Assembly: GCA_004151065.3 (NCBI GenBank)
Contig: NWUY0300047022.1
Span: 1-10,919, forward strand
Length of the DNA stretch: 10,919 nucleotides
Direction of reading: 5' to 3'
Origin: Larix sibirica
Taxonomy: Eukaryota > Streptophyta > Pinopsida > Pinales > Pinaceae
Under the pieces are notes generated by a model that worked only from the letters and a program-made list of their open reading frames with translations, searched no databases and was not told the DNA's origin. The translations under genes were made by a program, and so were the position numbers. Below are positions 1 to 7,479 of this stretch, piece by piece; within the stretch, counting starts at the first letter, position 1; every line of letters begins with the position of its first letter.

Positions 1-323
1 ACGATGACTAAGTCCTAGGAAATCTAAGTCCTTTACATAATTTCATCATGCTACGACAGTTATTACAATTCCCCTGCAGAGGTATGAACATGTAAAAGTT
101 AAAAAATGGGCCAAAATTGGCCTATATGGACTTATGAACTTCTGAACTTCTGAGAATTGAACATATGACTTGTTCATTCTTTGGTGGCTCAACTGAACGG
201 TTCATCCAAGTGCAACCTGGAGGTAACATCTGGCTCCATCTCGGGACGTGTGCTCAATTTGATCTTCAATTAAAGAGAGTAAGCAAGAACTCCAAAATCT
301 TTGGTTCCTGCACAAAACTAAAT
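1..323 (-). other. 3' untranslated region of element A, no gene seen
   Basis: This stretch follows pol on the element strand and should precede the 3' LTR. I find no conserved protein, no polypurine tract I would trust and no similarity by eye to the LTR at 6353-7470. It contains a short tandem 8-mer (TGAACTTC twice, 135-150) and a 6-bp hairpin GGCCAA/TTGGCC at 109-122. Long non-coding tails between integrase and the 3' LTR are common in Tat-like elements. It could also be unrelated flanking DNA. Confidence 0.45.
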
Positions 324-542
324 TTAGATATCAATCACACATGTATATAAAAAATGCCAATGAAACATAAGTTGCAAGATAATATACAAATATATTTTAC
401 AATGAGTAATGTACAAAGCTAATATACAAAAAGTATTTACAAAATTATACAGACTAATGTACAAAAGGGCAAAAATTGAAAAATAAAGTACAAGGGAAAG
501 GGTTAAAAAGTGTTATGATATAGAAGATGCCCCCATGGGCAT
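324..542 (-). other. T-rich 73-codon hydrophobic frame overlapping the pol stop (doubtful)
   Basis: On the minus strand an ATG (540-542) overlaps the integrase stop as TGATG, and this frame runs to TAA at 324-326 with one internal TAA at codon 10 (513-515). The remaining 62 codons are open and give strongly hydrophobic residues rich in Leu, Ile, Tyr and Phe. T-rich DNA gives such peptides by default, and the 10-base repeats in it also lack stops, so this may be no gene at all. Some plant gypsy elements carry extra membrane-type frames between integrase and 3' LTR, which is the only reason to record it. I do not recognise a family. Confidence 0.2.
381..465 (-). repeat. Four copies of a 10-base UGUA-containing motif in element A 3' region
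   Basis: The plus-strand motif AATRTACAAA occurs exactly at 381-390, 408-417, 421-430 and 456-465. On the element strand it reads TTTGTAYATT, so each copy contains TGTA. A related TGTAAATA sits at 434-441. Spacing is irregular (27, 13 and 35 bases), so this is a dispersed motif cluster rather than a clean tandem repeat. In RNA, UGUA is the core of Pumilio-type and cleavage-factor binding sites; any such role here is inference. Confidence 0.6.
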
Positions 543-543
543 C
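526..543 (-). repeat. Perfect 7-bp hairpin at the pol stop codon
   Basis: GATGCCC at 526-532 pairs with GGGCATC at 537-543 across a 4-base loop. It overlaps the pol stop (542-544) and the following ATG. It is one of the few GC-rich spots in this AT-rich tail. Whether it has any role is unknown. Confidence 0.5.
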
Positions 544-1929
544 AAATAATGTTGCTGAAGAATATCCTAAGAATTTGACCATCCACTGGGAGGGTCAATT
601 TCTCTCCATCCATTCGGCTGAGGTAGAAAGAATTGGCGCCAGCCAACTCATGGATGATGTATAGTCCTGTCCATTAAAGACTATCTAAATTGCCATGCTT
701 CCCTAGATTTTCTCTACGCTTATCACATAACAAAATTTTATCCCCTTTCTGAAGGGCCCTTGGTCTAGAAGACTCATCAAAGGTCCTCTTTACTTTATCT
801 TGATTTATAATACTCTAGTCTACTGTCCTTCTTCTATTCTCATCCAACTCAATCAACTGATTTATTCTATTCTGAATCTCATCCTGGTTTGAGCTGAAGG
901 TTTAAAGCATCTAATACATTGGAAGCTTAAGGTGAACTAGCAAGGTGACATCTAGACCATGTACTATCTCAAAGGGGCTCTTTCTTATTGCACTTTTCTT
1001 AGTTATTCTATCTGCCTAAAGTGCAAACTTGATTTGCTATCCCAAGACTTCCTATTATCCCCCATCGTTTTCTTAATAATGGTCATTAAATTTTTGTTAC
1101 TTTACTCAGCTAGACCATTTCCCTGGGGATAATAATTCGATGAATGGGATAGGATAATGCAATACTTGTAGCATAATGAGGAAACTTATGTTGAGCTAAA
1201 GGCTTGGGCATTATCAGTTATCTTAGTTGGCACACTGAATCTAGTTATGATAAGATTTTCTAGGAAGTTCATGATTACCTTGTCGGTTGTCGCTTTAGTG
1301 GGAATGGCTTCTACCCACTTGGTAAAATAATTGGTTGTCGTAAGAATCCAAGTATGTCCATTACTTGAATTGTCTTTAAATTGACCAATAAATTCAAGAC
1401 CCCATTGTTGAAAAGGGGCTTGAACTAGTACCGGCTTTAAAGATAAGGCTACCAATTTTTGCTTCCCAGTGAAAAATTGACACTATTGGCGACTTCTGAC
1501 AAACTTGTGCACATATGAAAATAGATTGGGCTAGTAGTAACCTACTCTAAGGATTTTGTGGGTTGTTGTATTTGCTTCGAAATGCCCTTCGCAAAATCTT
1601 AAGCGAAACTCTATTGTGAATCTTTTGGACTCTGACTCATCAAGACATCTAAGCACTAAACCATTAGGGTTCCTCCACCCTAATACATATTGAATAATGT
1701 AGTACTTATATTCTTTTAACCTTAATGTCCTTCTGTTATGACCAATTAAATGACTTGGGCACATAAGGTTAACATGGAAGAAGACTATATCAGAATACCA
1801 TAGATGCTACTCTAATTTATGAAGTTATGCCGACACAACCTGTGTTGGATCCCTGCTCTGACACACCATCCCCAAAGCTTTCTCATTTCCCTACATTAAC
1901 ATTTGGGCTAATCCTTGTCCTTTGATTAA
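542..1929 (-). pseudogene. Integrase of element A, from zinc-finger region to pol stop codon
   Basis: Integrase inserts the DNA copy into the chromosome. One frame, interrupted by stops, runs through the whole N-terminal and core parts. The HHCC zinc finger shows His at 1582-1584 (EGHF) and His at 1558-1560 (TTHK), but the first Cys is Arg (1489-1491), followed by TAG (1483-1485). The core has QWGLEFIG, where the usual first Asp is Glu (1393-1395), then ILTTTNYFTKWVEAIPTKAT, ITDNAQAF with Asp at 1213-1215, and YYPQGNGLAE with Glu at 1105-1107. Spacing between these two is 35 residues when read through a TAA (1186-1188), the canonical DD35E. A further TAA follows the Glu at 1102-1104. The C-terminal part ends GANSFYLSRMDGEKLTLPVD, then GQILRIFFSNII and TGA (542-544). 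No chromodomain is present. Confidence 0.9.
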
Positions 1930-2373
1930 CTTAGCGGGTTTAATTTCTAAGTCATACTCCTGAATCTTGGAAACCCACTTTCCTCTTATCCCTAAACAAT
2001 CTCATTGAGACAAGATGTATTTAATAGCCGAGTGAGGAACATATCCAACTATCTTTGAATACCCAACATAGACTCTCAAATGTTTGAGGGATTTTACAAG
2101 TTTACAACCTTGCTTCTCCATGATAGTGTAATTTAGTTCCGAGTTTTGCAAAGCTCTACTCATGAATGTGATGGGTTGTTGCTATCCTTCATCATTCTTT
2201 TGGAGCAAGACCCCCACGATTGTATCTTTTGAGGCAAAGGATAATATTTGAAAATCCTTTGAATAATACGAGCTGATTAGGATTGGCGATCTATAAATGG
2301 CATCTTTGGTACACTTGAAAGCTCGTCTTCCTTCATTTGTTCATTCAACCTTAGCATCATTTTTTAATAGTTT
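1930..2373 (-). pseudogene. First RNase H domain (RT-associated) of element A, active-site positions degenerate
   Basis: Directly follows RT, as in all Ty3/gypsy pols. The frame reads SYYSKDFQILSFASKDTIVG, VLLQKNDE, TAG stop (2182-2184), QQPITFMSRALQNSELNYTI, MEKQ, and then YVPHSAIKYILSQ, TGA stop (2002-2004), followed by RGKWVSKIQEYDLEIKPAKL. At the place of the usual DAS motif it has FAS, and in place of TDH it has VPH, so two of the expected catalytic aspartates are absent. The flanking sequence is otherwise well conserved, which suggests the family lost these residues before this copy decayed. The domain may act structurally, like the connection domain of retroviral RT. That role is inference. 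Confidence 0.85.
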
Positions 2374-3066
2374 CTACATTGGATTCATTAATTCAACTAA
2401 GTTAGGAATGAACCTCCTAATGAAATTGAACTGGCCGTTAAATGATTGAAGGGCCTTCACATTTTGGGGTAAAGATACCTTTTTGATAGATTCAACTTGT
2501 TCTGGGTCAATCTTTACCCCATCCTTTGCGATAATGTGGCCCAACAACTTTCCTTTGTCAACACCAAATATTGACTTGGTCAGATTTAAGGAGATGCCAT
2601 ACTTACAACATCTTTCCAACAATTGCCTTAGATGATTAACATGGTCTGATCTTTCGTTAGAGAAAACAATTAAATCATCTTGATATATCTCAATTATTTT
2701 TCCAATAAGATCTTTGAAGGAAAAGTCCATGGCTCTCTGGAAGGTAGCACCTACGTTTAGTAAGCCAAAAGGAATCCTTAAAATATCATAAGTACCCCAA
2801 GGTGTAGTAAATTACTAAATGTAGTCTTATTTTGATCCTCCTTTTTAACCAAAACTTGATTATAACCAAAGAACCCATCCAACATAGACATCATTCTTAT
2901 CCTGTTACTCTTTGCAAAAAGGTGTCCATGTTAGGAAGTCGATAATTGTCCTTTAGACATGATATGTTAAGGTTTTTGAAATCCACATATAACCTCATGC
3001 TTCCATTTTTCTTTCTTACTACCACCAAATTGGATCACCATGACGAATGCCTTGTTGTTGCAATGA
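2374..3066 (-). pseudogene. Reverse transcriptase domain of element A
   Basis: RNA-dependent DNA polymerase of a Ty3/gypsy pol. In order on the minus strand: SNLVVVRKKNGSMRLYVDFK with NLN (about 2970-3060, one in-frame TGA upstream); motif A MLDGFFGYNQ with its metal-binding Asp at 2877-2879; PFGLLNVGATFQRAMDF just before 2720; motif C YQDD at 2674-2685; then CCKYGISLNLTKSIFGVDKG, KLLGHIIAKDG and FIRRFIPNLVELMNPM. The three catalytic aspartates are present. A glutamine in the YxDD motif is less usual than V, I or L. Frameshifts near 2905 and around 2750-2820, plus stops, disable it. Domain identity is secure. Confidence 0.93.
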
Positions 3067-3639
3067 TCCAACAACCAACATGTTCTACAGTTCTTTCTGG
3101 ACCACGGGGGTCGACTTTGGGTTTGTTTGCCTTAACTTTTAGTGGAAAGTCTCGACTTCTCTTAATTCCTATTTAAGAGGAATAGTGTGTTGGAAAACAT
3201 CTTCTCTATATGATTTAAGTTCATCACAGGTCAACACCAACACATCTCTATACTCTTTAACCAAGTTGACTAAGTCTTTTCTTTCCTTTTCTGATGTACT
3301 TTTTTTTCCGATTTTATCAATTTAGGGTCCTTATTTGTTCTGATATTTATTTCAATATAATCCCTTGGCTTTATTGACTCTTTCTTGTTTTTATGCCTAT
3401 CTTGTGTGTCGAAGATTTTCTCTAAAGCAATAAGACCCTTAGGAACTTGATTTCTCACATTCTCCTCCTCTTTCTTATACTCTTTACCCTACTATTGGTA
3501 GTTGATCTCACAATCTTAAAATTCCTAGACATTGTGAATAAAACTAAAGACTTGCTCATCATTATTGAAAACTTGCCAATGATCTATATTATCAGGAATT
3601 GATGGCCTGGAGTTTATCTCAAGTTTCCATCTCCATTTA
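3067..3639 (-). pseudogene. Pol linker between aRNH and RT, element A
   Basis: After aRNH the frame continues as a hydrophilic linker. Recognisable blocks are PSIPDNIDHWQVF, then RNQVPKGLIALEKIFDTQDR and DYIEINIRTNKDPKLIK (within 3270-3458), matching element B at 7411-7644. This leads into the conserved run-up to RT around 3067-3200, which is badly shifted but shows a VVQKEL-like remnant. No enzymatic motif is visible. It probably tethers aRNH to RT in the polyprotein. The match between A and B ends near 3285 in A and 7486 in B, which marks where B is cut off. Confidence 0.7.
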
Positions 3640-4065
3640 TCATCTCATCTATCGATTGAAGGTTGGAAGTTTCTACTACTAACTTATCTACCAAGTTGTT
3701 ATGCTCTCTAGGGATTGCCTCAAGATTGAGTGCATCAAACCATTCCATAGCGTTCCAAATAACATTTTTATACTTCTTCAATATGTCACTCCTACATTTA
3801 TACTTGTTTTAAGTTGGATAATTACTAAGTTAGAGTCGCCTTTAATGCTTAACATTTTAATATCCACATCCTTGGCAGTCTCTAGCCCAATTAGGAGTGC
3901 TTCATACTCTGCTACATTATTAGATGCCCCAAATTCAAGTCTAAAAGCAAAGTTGAAAGTTTGCTTGGATGGTGAGATGATTACTATGCCTGCCCCTTTT
4001 CCTGACTTTGAATATGCCCCATCAAAATACATCTTCCATACTTCATCTATCTTTTCTTCCTTCAA
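3640..4065 (-). pseudogene. Archaeal-type RNase H (aRNH, RVT_3-like) domain of element A, upstream of RT
   Basis: The stretch EVWKMYFDGAYSKSGKGAGI, then FRLEFGASNNVAEYEALLIG and SIKGDSNLVIIQL, is a classic RNase H fold of the RVT_3 or archaeal-like type. All four expected acidic positions can be seen: Asp in FDGA (codon 4021-4023), Glu in AEYEA (3907-3909), Asp in GDSNL (3835-3837), and Asp in NNLVDKL (3686-3688) after a frameshift near 3780. The last block, NVIWNAMEWFDALNLEAIPR, matches element B at 7785-7994. Such domains degrade the RNA strand of RNA-DNA hybrids during reverse transcription. It is fused directly behind the protease and precedes RT, whereas the Tat layout usually described has it after the ordinary RNase H. 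Only the frameshift breaks it; the catalytic set is preserved. Confidence 0.9.
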
Positions 4066-4199
4066 ATTTTCTTTTATTGGAGCCAAGAAGTTGCATAGAA
4101 TAACATAGTTTCCAAACTTATATGTATTAAAAACAAATTCATTTGATGGCTTATTAGGATTTTCCACATGGCATTTCCTTTCAATTTCTATATGGAGTC

Positions 4200-4590
4200 T
4201 AACTCTTGTCTTCTCTGAAGCAAGTATTGTTGCATAAGTCCAATCCATTTGGATACATCCTCCTAGAGTTGCAACCCACTTTCTCGACAAAAGCATTCCC
4301 CAGTTGTCTGGTACATCAATTACTAGCACATCCATGGTTAACTGGATATCAAGGGACTTTACTAATTTTACTTGAAGGTTCAGAATTATTCCTACCACAT
4401 CAATCTCCCTTTCATCCATGGCACAAACATTGTGGTACGGTATGGTGATCTTTTGATTTAGTTGTTCCATAACTTTCCTTGTGATAACATTTGATGAAGC
4501 CCTGAAGTCTAACATGCAATTGTGAAGTAAAAGATCATTTATCATCAATGATACATAAAAAGGTGGGCGATCTTCTTTTCTTGGATCCAT
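4200..4590 (-). pseudogene. Retropepsin-like aspartic protease, element A, active-site motif damaged
   Basis: The open frame starts MDPRKEDRPPFYVSLMINDL, followed by LLLHNCMLDFRASSNVI. In this family the protease active site is D-S/T-G-A at that position; element B shows DSGAS there. Here Asp is kept (codon 4507-4509) but the next two residues are Phe-Arg, which should abolish activity. Downstream conserved protease text follows: VLVIDVPDNWGMLLSRKW and TLGGCIQMDWTYATI. The protease normally cuts Gag-Pol into mature proteins. It lies in one open frame with the RNase H that follows, so the two belonged to one polyprotein. The change could be substitutions or a one-base insertion and deletion that cancel each other. 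Confidence 0.85.
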
Positions 4591-4601
4591 ACTATGTAGA
4601 A

Positions 4602-6191
4602 TTACCGGGGCATCTTGAATGGCAGCTTTATTCCTGGGATGAGCTTTTTCTTTGGAATCATCATAGGATTTATCTGAGGGCCTTCTATGGCTTTCATAAA
4701 CTTATCCTTCAGATCTGGATTCTTAAGGATCTCAATTGCATGTACAAGAACTTTAGCATTAGTTAACCAGTTACCCATGTCAATATTCAAATCATTTGCA
4801 ATAAGAGGATTTATTAACTTAGGCACATATTGACTTGCGATAGTTGGTCCATCATTATCTCTCCTTTGGTAAGTAGCTCCTTTGAATCTAGCATTAGCCA
4901 TCTCCTAGATTTGCTCAAGTGTAGGCTTCTCACCATAGTGTTGGGTAACAAAATCCTTTTCTTAACTATGTTCCTGAGCTTGTCTCCAATGTTCCTTAGA
5001 TATAGGGTGAGCTTGGCCTACAACATTTATGAAATCTTGGACCCTTGGGAAACCTGCATAGTTGCTTGTCTCAGGGAGTCCTTGCTCATTTGTCTGACAA
5101 AAGATGGAGCAAGTGGATTCCTCATGAAAATTGTCACATCTTTTGAATAAGGAGGTACATCATCTTGGACCATGTTGGTTGTCTCCAACTGATTAGGTGG
5201 CCTTTGATCTTGGGGAGGCGCTTTCGTTTTCCATGTCCCATTACCTATGGATTGAAAGTTATTTTGCACTTGAGAGGCTTGGGAAGCTTGTGACATTTCC
5301 ATCGAAATTAACTTGTTCTACATGGCATTCATTTGGGATGTATGGTTAGCTACTAAGGTCTTCATCATTTCCACCATTTATTTTATGGAGTGTTTGGAGG
5401 AGTCCTTGTCTTCAGATTCTATGGTTTTTCCCTTCTTATCCCGCTGCTTATGTCCTAAAGGAACACCTCTTGTGAAACCGGGGAAGTTAGATTTACATGA
5501 TGACTGCATATTTATATCAATTTTTATGGCCATTTCTTGAGCAATTTTAATGTTGACAGGCTCCTTATCCCTTAGCTAGTATATGATTTCACCATTGAGT
5601 GCTTCCATGTAATAGACAATAATAGAAGCATGTAGGGGTTTGAAATCACTATGGATGCTTGAGATAAAGTTCCTGAAATTTTTATTAAATTCCACCATTG
5701 TTTTAGTTTCATTCCTTTTAATGGTATGGAGGGCTTCCAACTGGTGATGAGGTTCCTTCTTTTCACCCCACTTATCCTTGAAACCTTTTGAGAAATTGAC
5801 AAAGGTTTAATAAGAGTTATCATCAAGGCCCATGAACCAATCACATGCATCCTCTTCTAGAGATAAAGAAAAAAGCTTCATGATAACATCATCATGGTTG
5901 TGAGTAGGTGCATGACACTGGATCAAACATCTTGAACATTTGGTAAGATGGATTGCAACGCTGCCGACATTATTCCCTTGGAAAGATGACAACTTCTCAA
6001 TGGATTTATCTAACAAGTCAAGAGGGTATCCAGTTATCTGAGTGAAGTAAAGGGGTTTAAATAAATCATCCATTACAAACAGATCCAAGATTATCAAGGA
6101 TCCAATAAGAAGCAAGTTTGTTCAATCTCCTTCGATAATCCTTTTCAAGCTCAGGAATGAAATCGAGCAAACCTTCTATTTCTTCTTGTAG
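4602..6191 (-). pseudogene. gag: gag pseudogene of element A (capsid region and C-terminal spacer)
   Basis: Gag would form the cytoplasmic virus-like particle. The frame begins with an acidic segment (EEIEGLLDFIPELEKDYRRR) at about 6185-6130 and shifts to a frame with ITGYPLDLLDKSIEKLSSFQ and the capsid-like stretch SLEEDACDWFMGLDDNSY. It then continues through an in-frame TAA (5807-5809) into KDKWGEKKEPHHQLEALH and EFNKNFRNFISS. Further stops are TAG at 5576-5578 and TAG at 5318-5320. Near 5030 there is a frameshift, found by comparison with element B. The segment 4602-4901 (TNAKVLVHAIEILKNPDLKD) is a conserved gag/pol spacer. I see no CCHC zinc knuckle. Residues line up along nearly the whole length with element B at 8730-10017, so assignment is firm although the exact gag/protease boundary is not. 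Confidence 0.8.
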
Positions 6192-6329
6192 AATACCTTA
6201 TTGAGTTAAATGATAGTGGAGTCGCTAAATGGATCAAGTAAATTTCAGTAATTGACTAGACACATCAAACAAAGTATAAAACAAAGAAAGAAAAACAAGT
6301 AAGTCTTAATCCAAGAATACAAATATTTG
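6192..6329 (-). other. 5' leader of element A between PBS and gag
   Basis: A short AT-rich stretch between the primer binding site and the first gag-like codons. On the element strand it is T-rich and has no coding signal that I recognise. An in-frame TAA lies just upstream of the first gag-like residues and no ATG intervenes, so the original gag start codon has been lost or cannot be identified. The packaging signal of such elements would be expected here, but nothing specific is visible. Confidence 0.5.
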
Positions 6330-6347
6330 TCCCTGGCAACCATGCCA
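6330..6347 (-). other. Primer binding site of element A, tRNA-Asp type
   Basis: On the minus strand this reads TGGCATGGTTGCCAGGGA. Compared with the complement of the plant tRNA-Asp 3' end, a common gypsy primer, I count 14 of 18 matches, including the leading TGGC and a GTTGCC block. Three of the four differences are transitions. It sits 5 bases inside the proposed LTR end and about 140 bases before the first recognisable gag codon, which is the right place for priming minus-strand DNA synthesis. A different tRNA cannot be excluded. Confidence 0.6.
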
Positions 6348-6432
6348 AAAAATGTTGCTGCGTGATACGCACCTTGGGATTAACATGGAAGAAATCTTCA
6401 AGCCATTGGGTGCAACCTTCGAGGCAAGTCTT

Positions 6433-6456
6433 GAATCAAGAGTCCTCACTTGATTC
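6433..6456. repeat. 8-bp perfect inverted repeat in element A LTR
   Basis: GAATCAAG (6433-6440) and CTTGATTC (6449-6456) flank an 8-base spacer. It lies about 80 bases inside the element-strand 3' end of the LTR (R/U5 side), where a stem-loop could form in the RNA. Function unknown. Confidence 0.55.
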
Positions 6457-6476
6457 TTGACTCCTATGTCTAGGCT

Positions 6477-6565
6477 AACTCCTAGCAAAGCCAAGGGGGT
6501 GGTCCGTAAGAATATAACTAAGGATTTTTAGTTAAGTTACGAATGTGAATGTTATTCTAGGAGTT
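6477..6565. repeat. Nested inverted repeats in element A LTR (9-bp outer, 7-bp inner)
   Basis: AACTCCTAG (6477-6485) is the exact reverse complement of CTAGGAGTT (6557-6565). Inside it, TAACTAA (6515-6521) pairs with TTAGTTA (6528-6534) over a 6-base loop. Together they could fold into a branched or extended stem. They lie in the R/U5 side of the LTR. Confidence 0.5.
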
Positions 6566-7243
6566 TGAATGAATTACCGAAACAAAAATTGCAAAGATAA
6601 TTTAAATAACTTTAACAACATATAAAATAATATGCCATGCAACATGTAAATTCACTTAAGCAAAATGATTGTTGCACAAGTAGACCAATGACGAGTAGGT
6701 GAAAAAGTGTTGTAAAGGAAGATGTTTTGTAAATGTCTATTGGTCAGTTTTAATTATTAAAATGAGTTGATTAGAAGTGGGTTTATTTGGAACTTGCAAT
6801 GAAAAGTAAAATGCAAATAGTAAACTGCTCCAAAGTTTGGCCCGACTTGGATTTATCCTCTAAGTGAATACTGAGCAACAATACTAGGTGTCCAACAGGG
6901 CGAGACGTAAAGTATGCTTAGAGTAGCCCCCTAACTTTGTAGCAAGCTAACAATAACCCTTCACTTGTAATAATAAACCTTTGATGGGTTGCCCTATTAA
7001 GCTAGTCACTCAAATCCCATTTCTGATTGTTCCACATATTAGGTAAGCCTGCGATGAACAAGAGCATACGAGGGACCGAGCCAAAGTTCGTTACTTCTTT
7101 GCAAAATGAAATGAATAGGAAAAACAAATAAAGTGTAGTGAGTGATGGAGTGTGATTTAGCATAACAAATTGAAAGTGCAAAAAAGTATACTGTGTGCTA
7201 TGAGTGCTAGTGTTGTAAAAAATGAAACCTACGTCCTAAGTGA

Positions 7244-7278
7244 GTTTGTGGTCCGACGTTGAATTGAGATCCACAAAC
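7244..7278. repeat. 8-bp inverted repeat in element A LTR
   Basis: GTTTGTGG (7244-7251) and CCACAAAC (7271-7278) are perfect reverse complements with a 19-base spacer. It lies in the promoter (U3) side of the proposed LTR. No known binding motif is recognised. Confidence 0.5.
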
Positions 7279-7432
7279 AGTTAATTTTTTCCTTAGAATT
7301 AACTAACTAAAACATAAAGTAAAAAACTATTCGAAAAAGATGCAAATCCCCTGGGGGGATGGGGTGTGGGCGCTGGCTAGCCCACTTGCTTCTCTTTTTA
7401 TTATGATTGATTACAAATTTTTAGGGAATGCC

Positions 7433-7459
7433 TTTGGTCCTTTCTGAAACAGGACCAAA
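7433..7459. repeat. 9-bp hairpin close to the outer end of element A LTR
   Basis: TTTGGTCCT (7433-7441) pairs perfectly with AGGACCAAA (7451-7459) over a 9-base loop, and GCC/GGC would extend the stem if three bases bulge out. It sits roughly 10 bases inside the candidate LTR terminus at 7470. Confidence 0.6.
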
Positions 7460-7478
7460 CAAGGCTTACAAGGTTTGA

Positions 7479-7479
7479 N
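7479..7479. other. Ambiguous base (N)
   Basis: A single undetermined base, located in the zone where element A's LTR meets element B's linker. It limits exact placement of the LTR end and the target-site duplication. Confidence 0.95.

Larger units (their letters stand above)
1..7470 (-). mobile_element. Element A: decayed Ty3/gypsy LTR retrotransposon, dual RNase H type, 3' LTR outside window
   Basis: Read on the minus strand, this stretch gives a full retroelement order: 5' LTR, primer binding site, leader, gag, protease, archaeal-type RNase H, linker, reverse transcriptase, RNase H, integrase, then a long untranslated tail. No chromodomain follows the integrase core, and the C-terminal part of pol ends cleanly at a stop codon at 542-544. 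This points to a non-chromovirus plant gypsy lineage (Tat-like), the group known to carry a second RNase H. The coding region has many in-frame stops and several frameshifts, so the copy is dead. Positions 1-320 show no match by eye to the 5' LTR, so the 3' LTR probably lies left of the window. The right end at 7470 is a best guess; junction evidence allows 7460-7486. Confidence 0.85.
6353..7470 (-). repeat. Probable 5' LTR of element A
   Basis: No coding frame is recognisable over about 1.1 kb. The left edge on the plus strand starts TGTTGC, so on the element strand the LTR ends in ACA, five T residues before a tRNA-Asp-like primer binding site, the expected arrangement. The right edge must lie before about 7486, where homology to element B's linker begins. 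One candidate start on the element strand is TGTAAGCC at 7470. The stretch holds several perfect short inverted repeats (6433-6456, 6477-6565, 6515-6534, 7244-7278, 7433-7459) and a GC-rich patch at 7346-7386. I could not pick a convincing minus-strand TATA box or polyadenylation site. There is no second LTR in the window to confirm the ends. Confidence 0.6.

Noticed and set aside
1-330. Possible 3' LTR of element A
   Set aside because: No matching stretch to the 5' LTR could be found by eye, so I treat it as 3' untranslated sequence; a self-alignment would settle it.
1853-1866. Sequence resembling the reverse complement of a tRNA-Met primer site (GCTCTGACAC)
   Set aside because: It falls inside the continuous pol frame between RNase H and integrase, where the codons read as conserved family text, and no LTR end adjoins it.
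3701-4108. Plus-strand 135-codon open frame
   Set aside because: It is antisense to the protease and RNase H frames, and has no recognisable family; the minus strand explains this stretch fully.
4830-5150. Plus-strand 106-codon open frame
   Set aside because: Shadow of element A's gag on the other strand; no conserved motifs.
5572-5850. Minus-strand 92-codon open frame in the gag region
   Set aside because: Wrong frame. The true gag frame, matching element B, runs through the same bases with two stops.
6306-6494. Minus-strand 62-codon frame over the LTR end and primer site
   Set aside because: It crosses the primer binding site and LTR edge and resembles nothing known.
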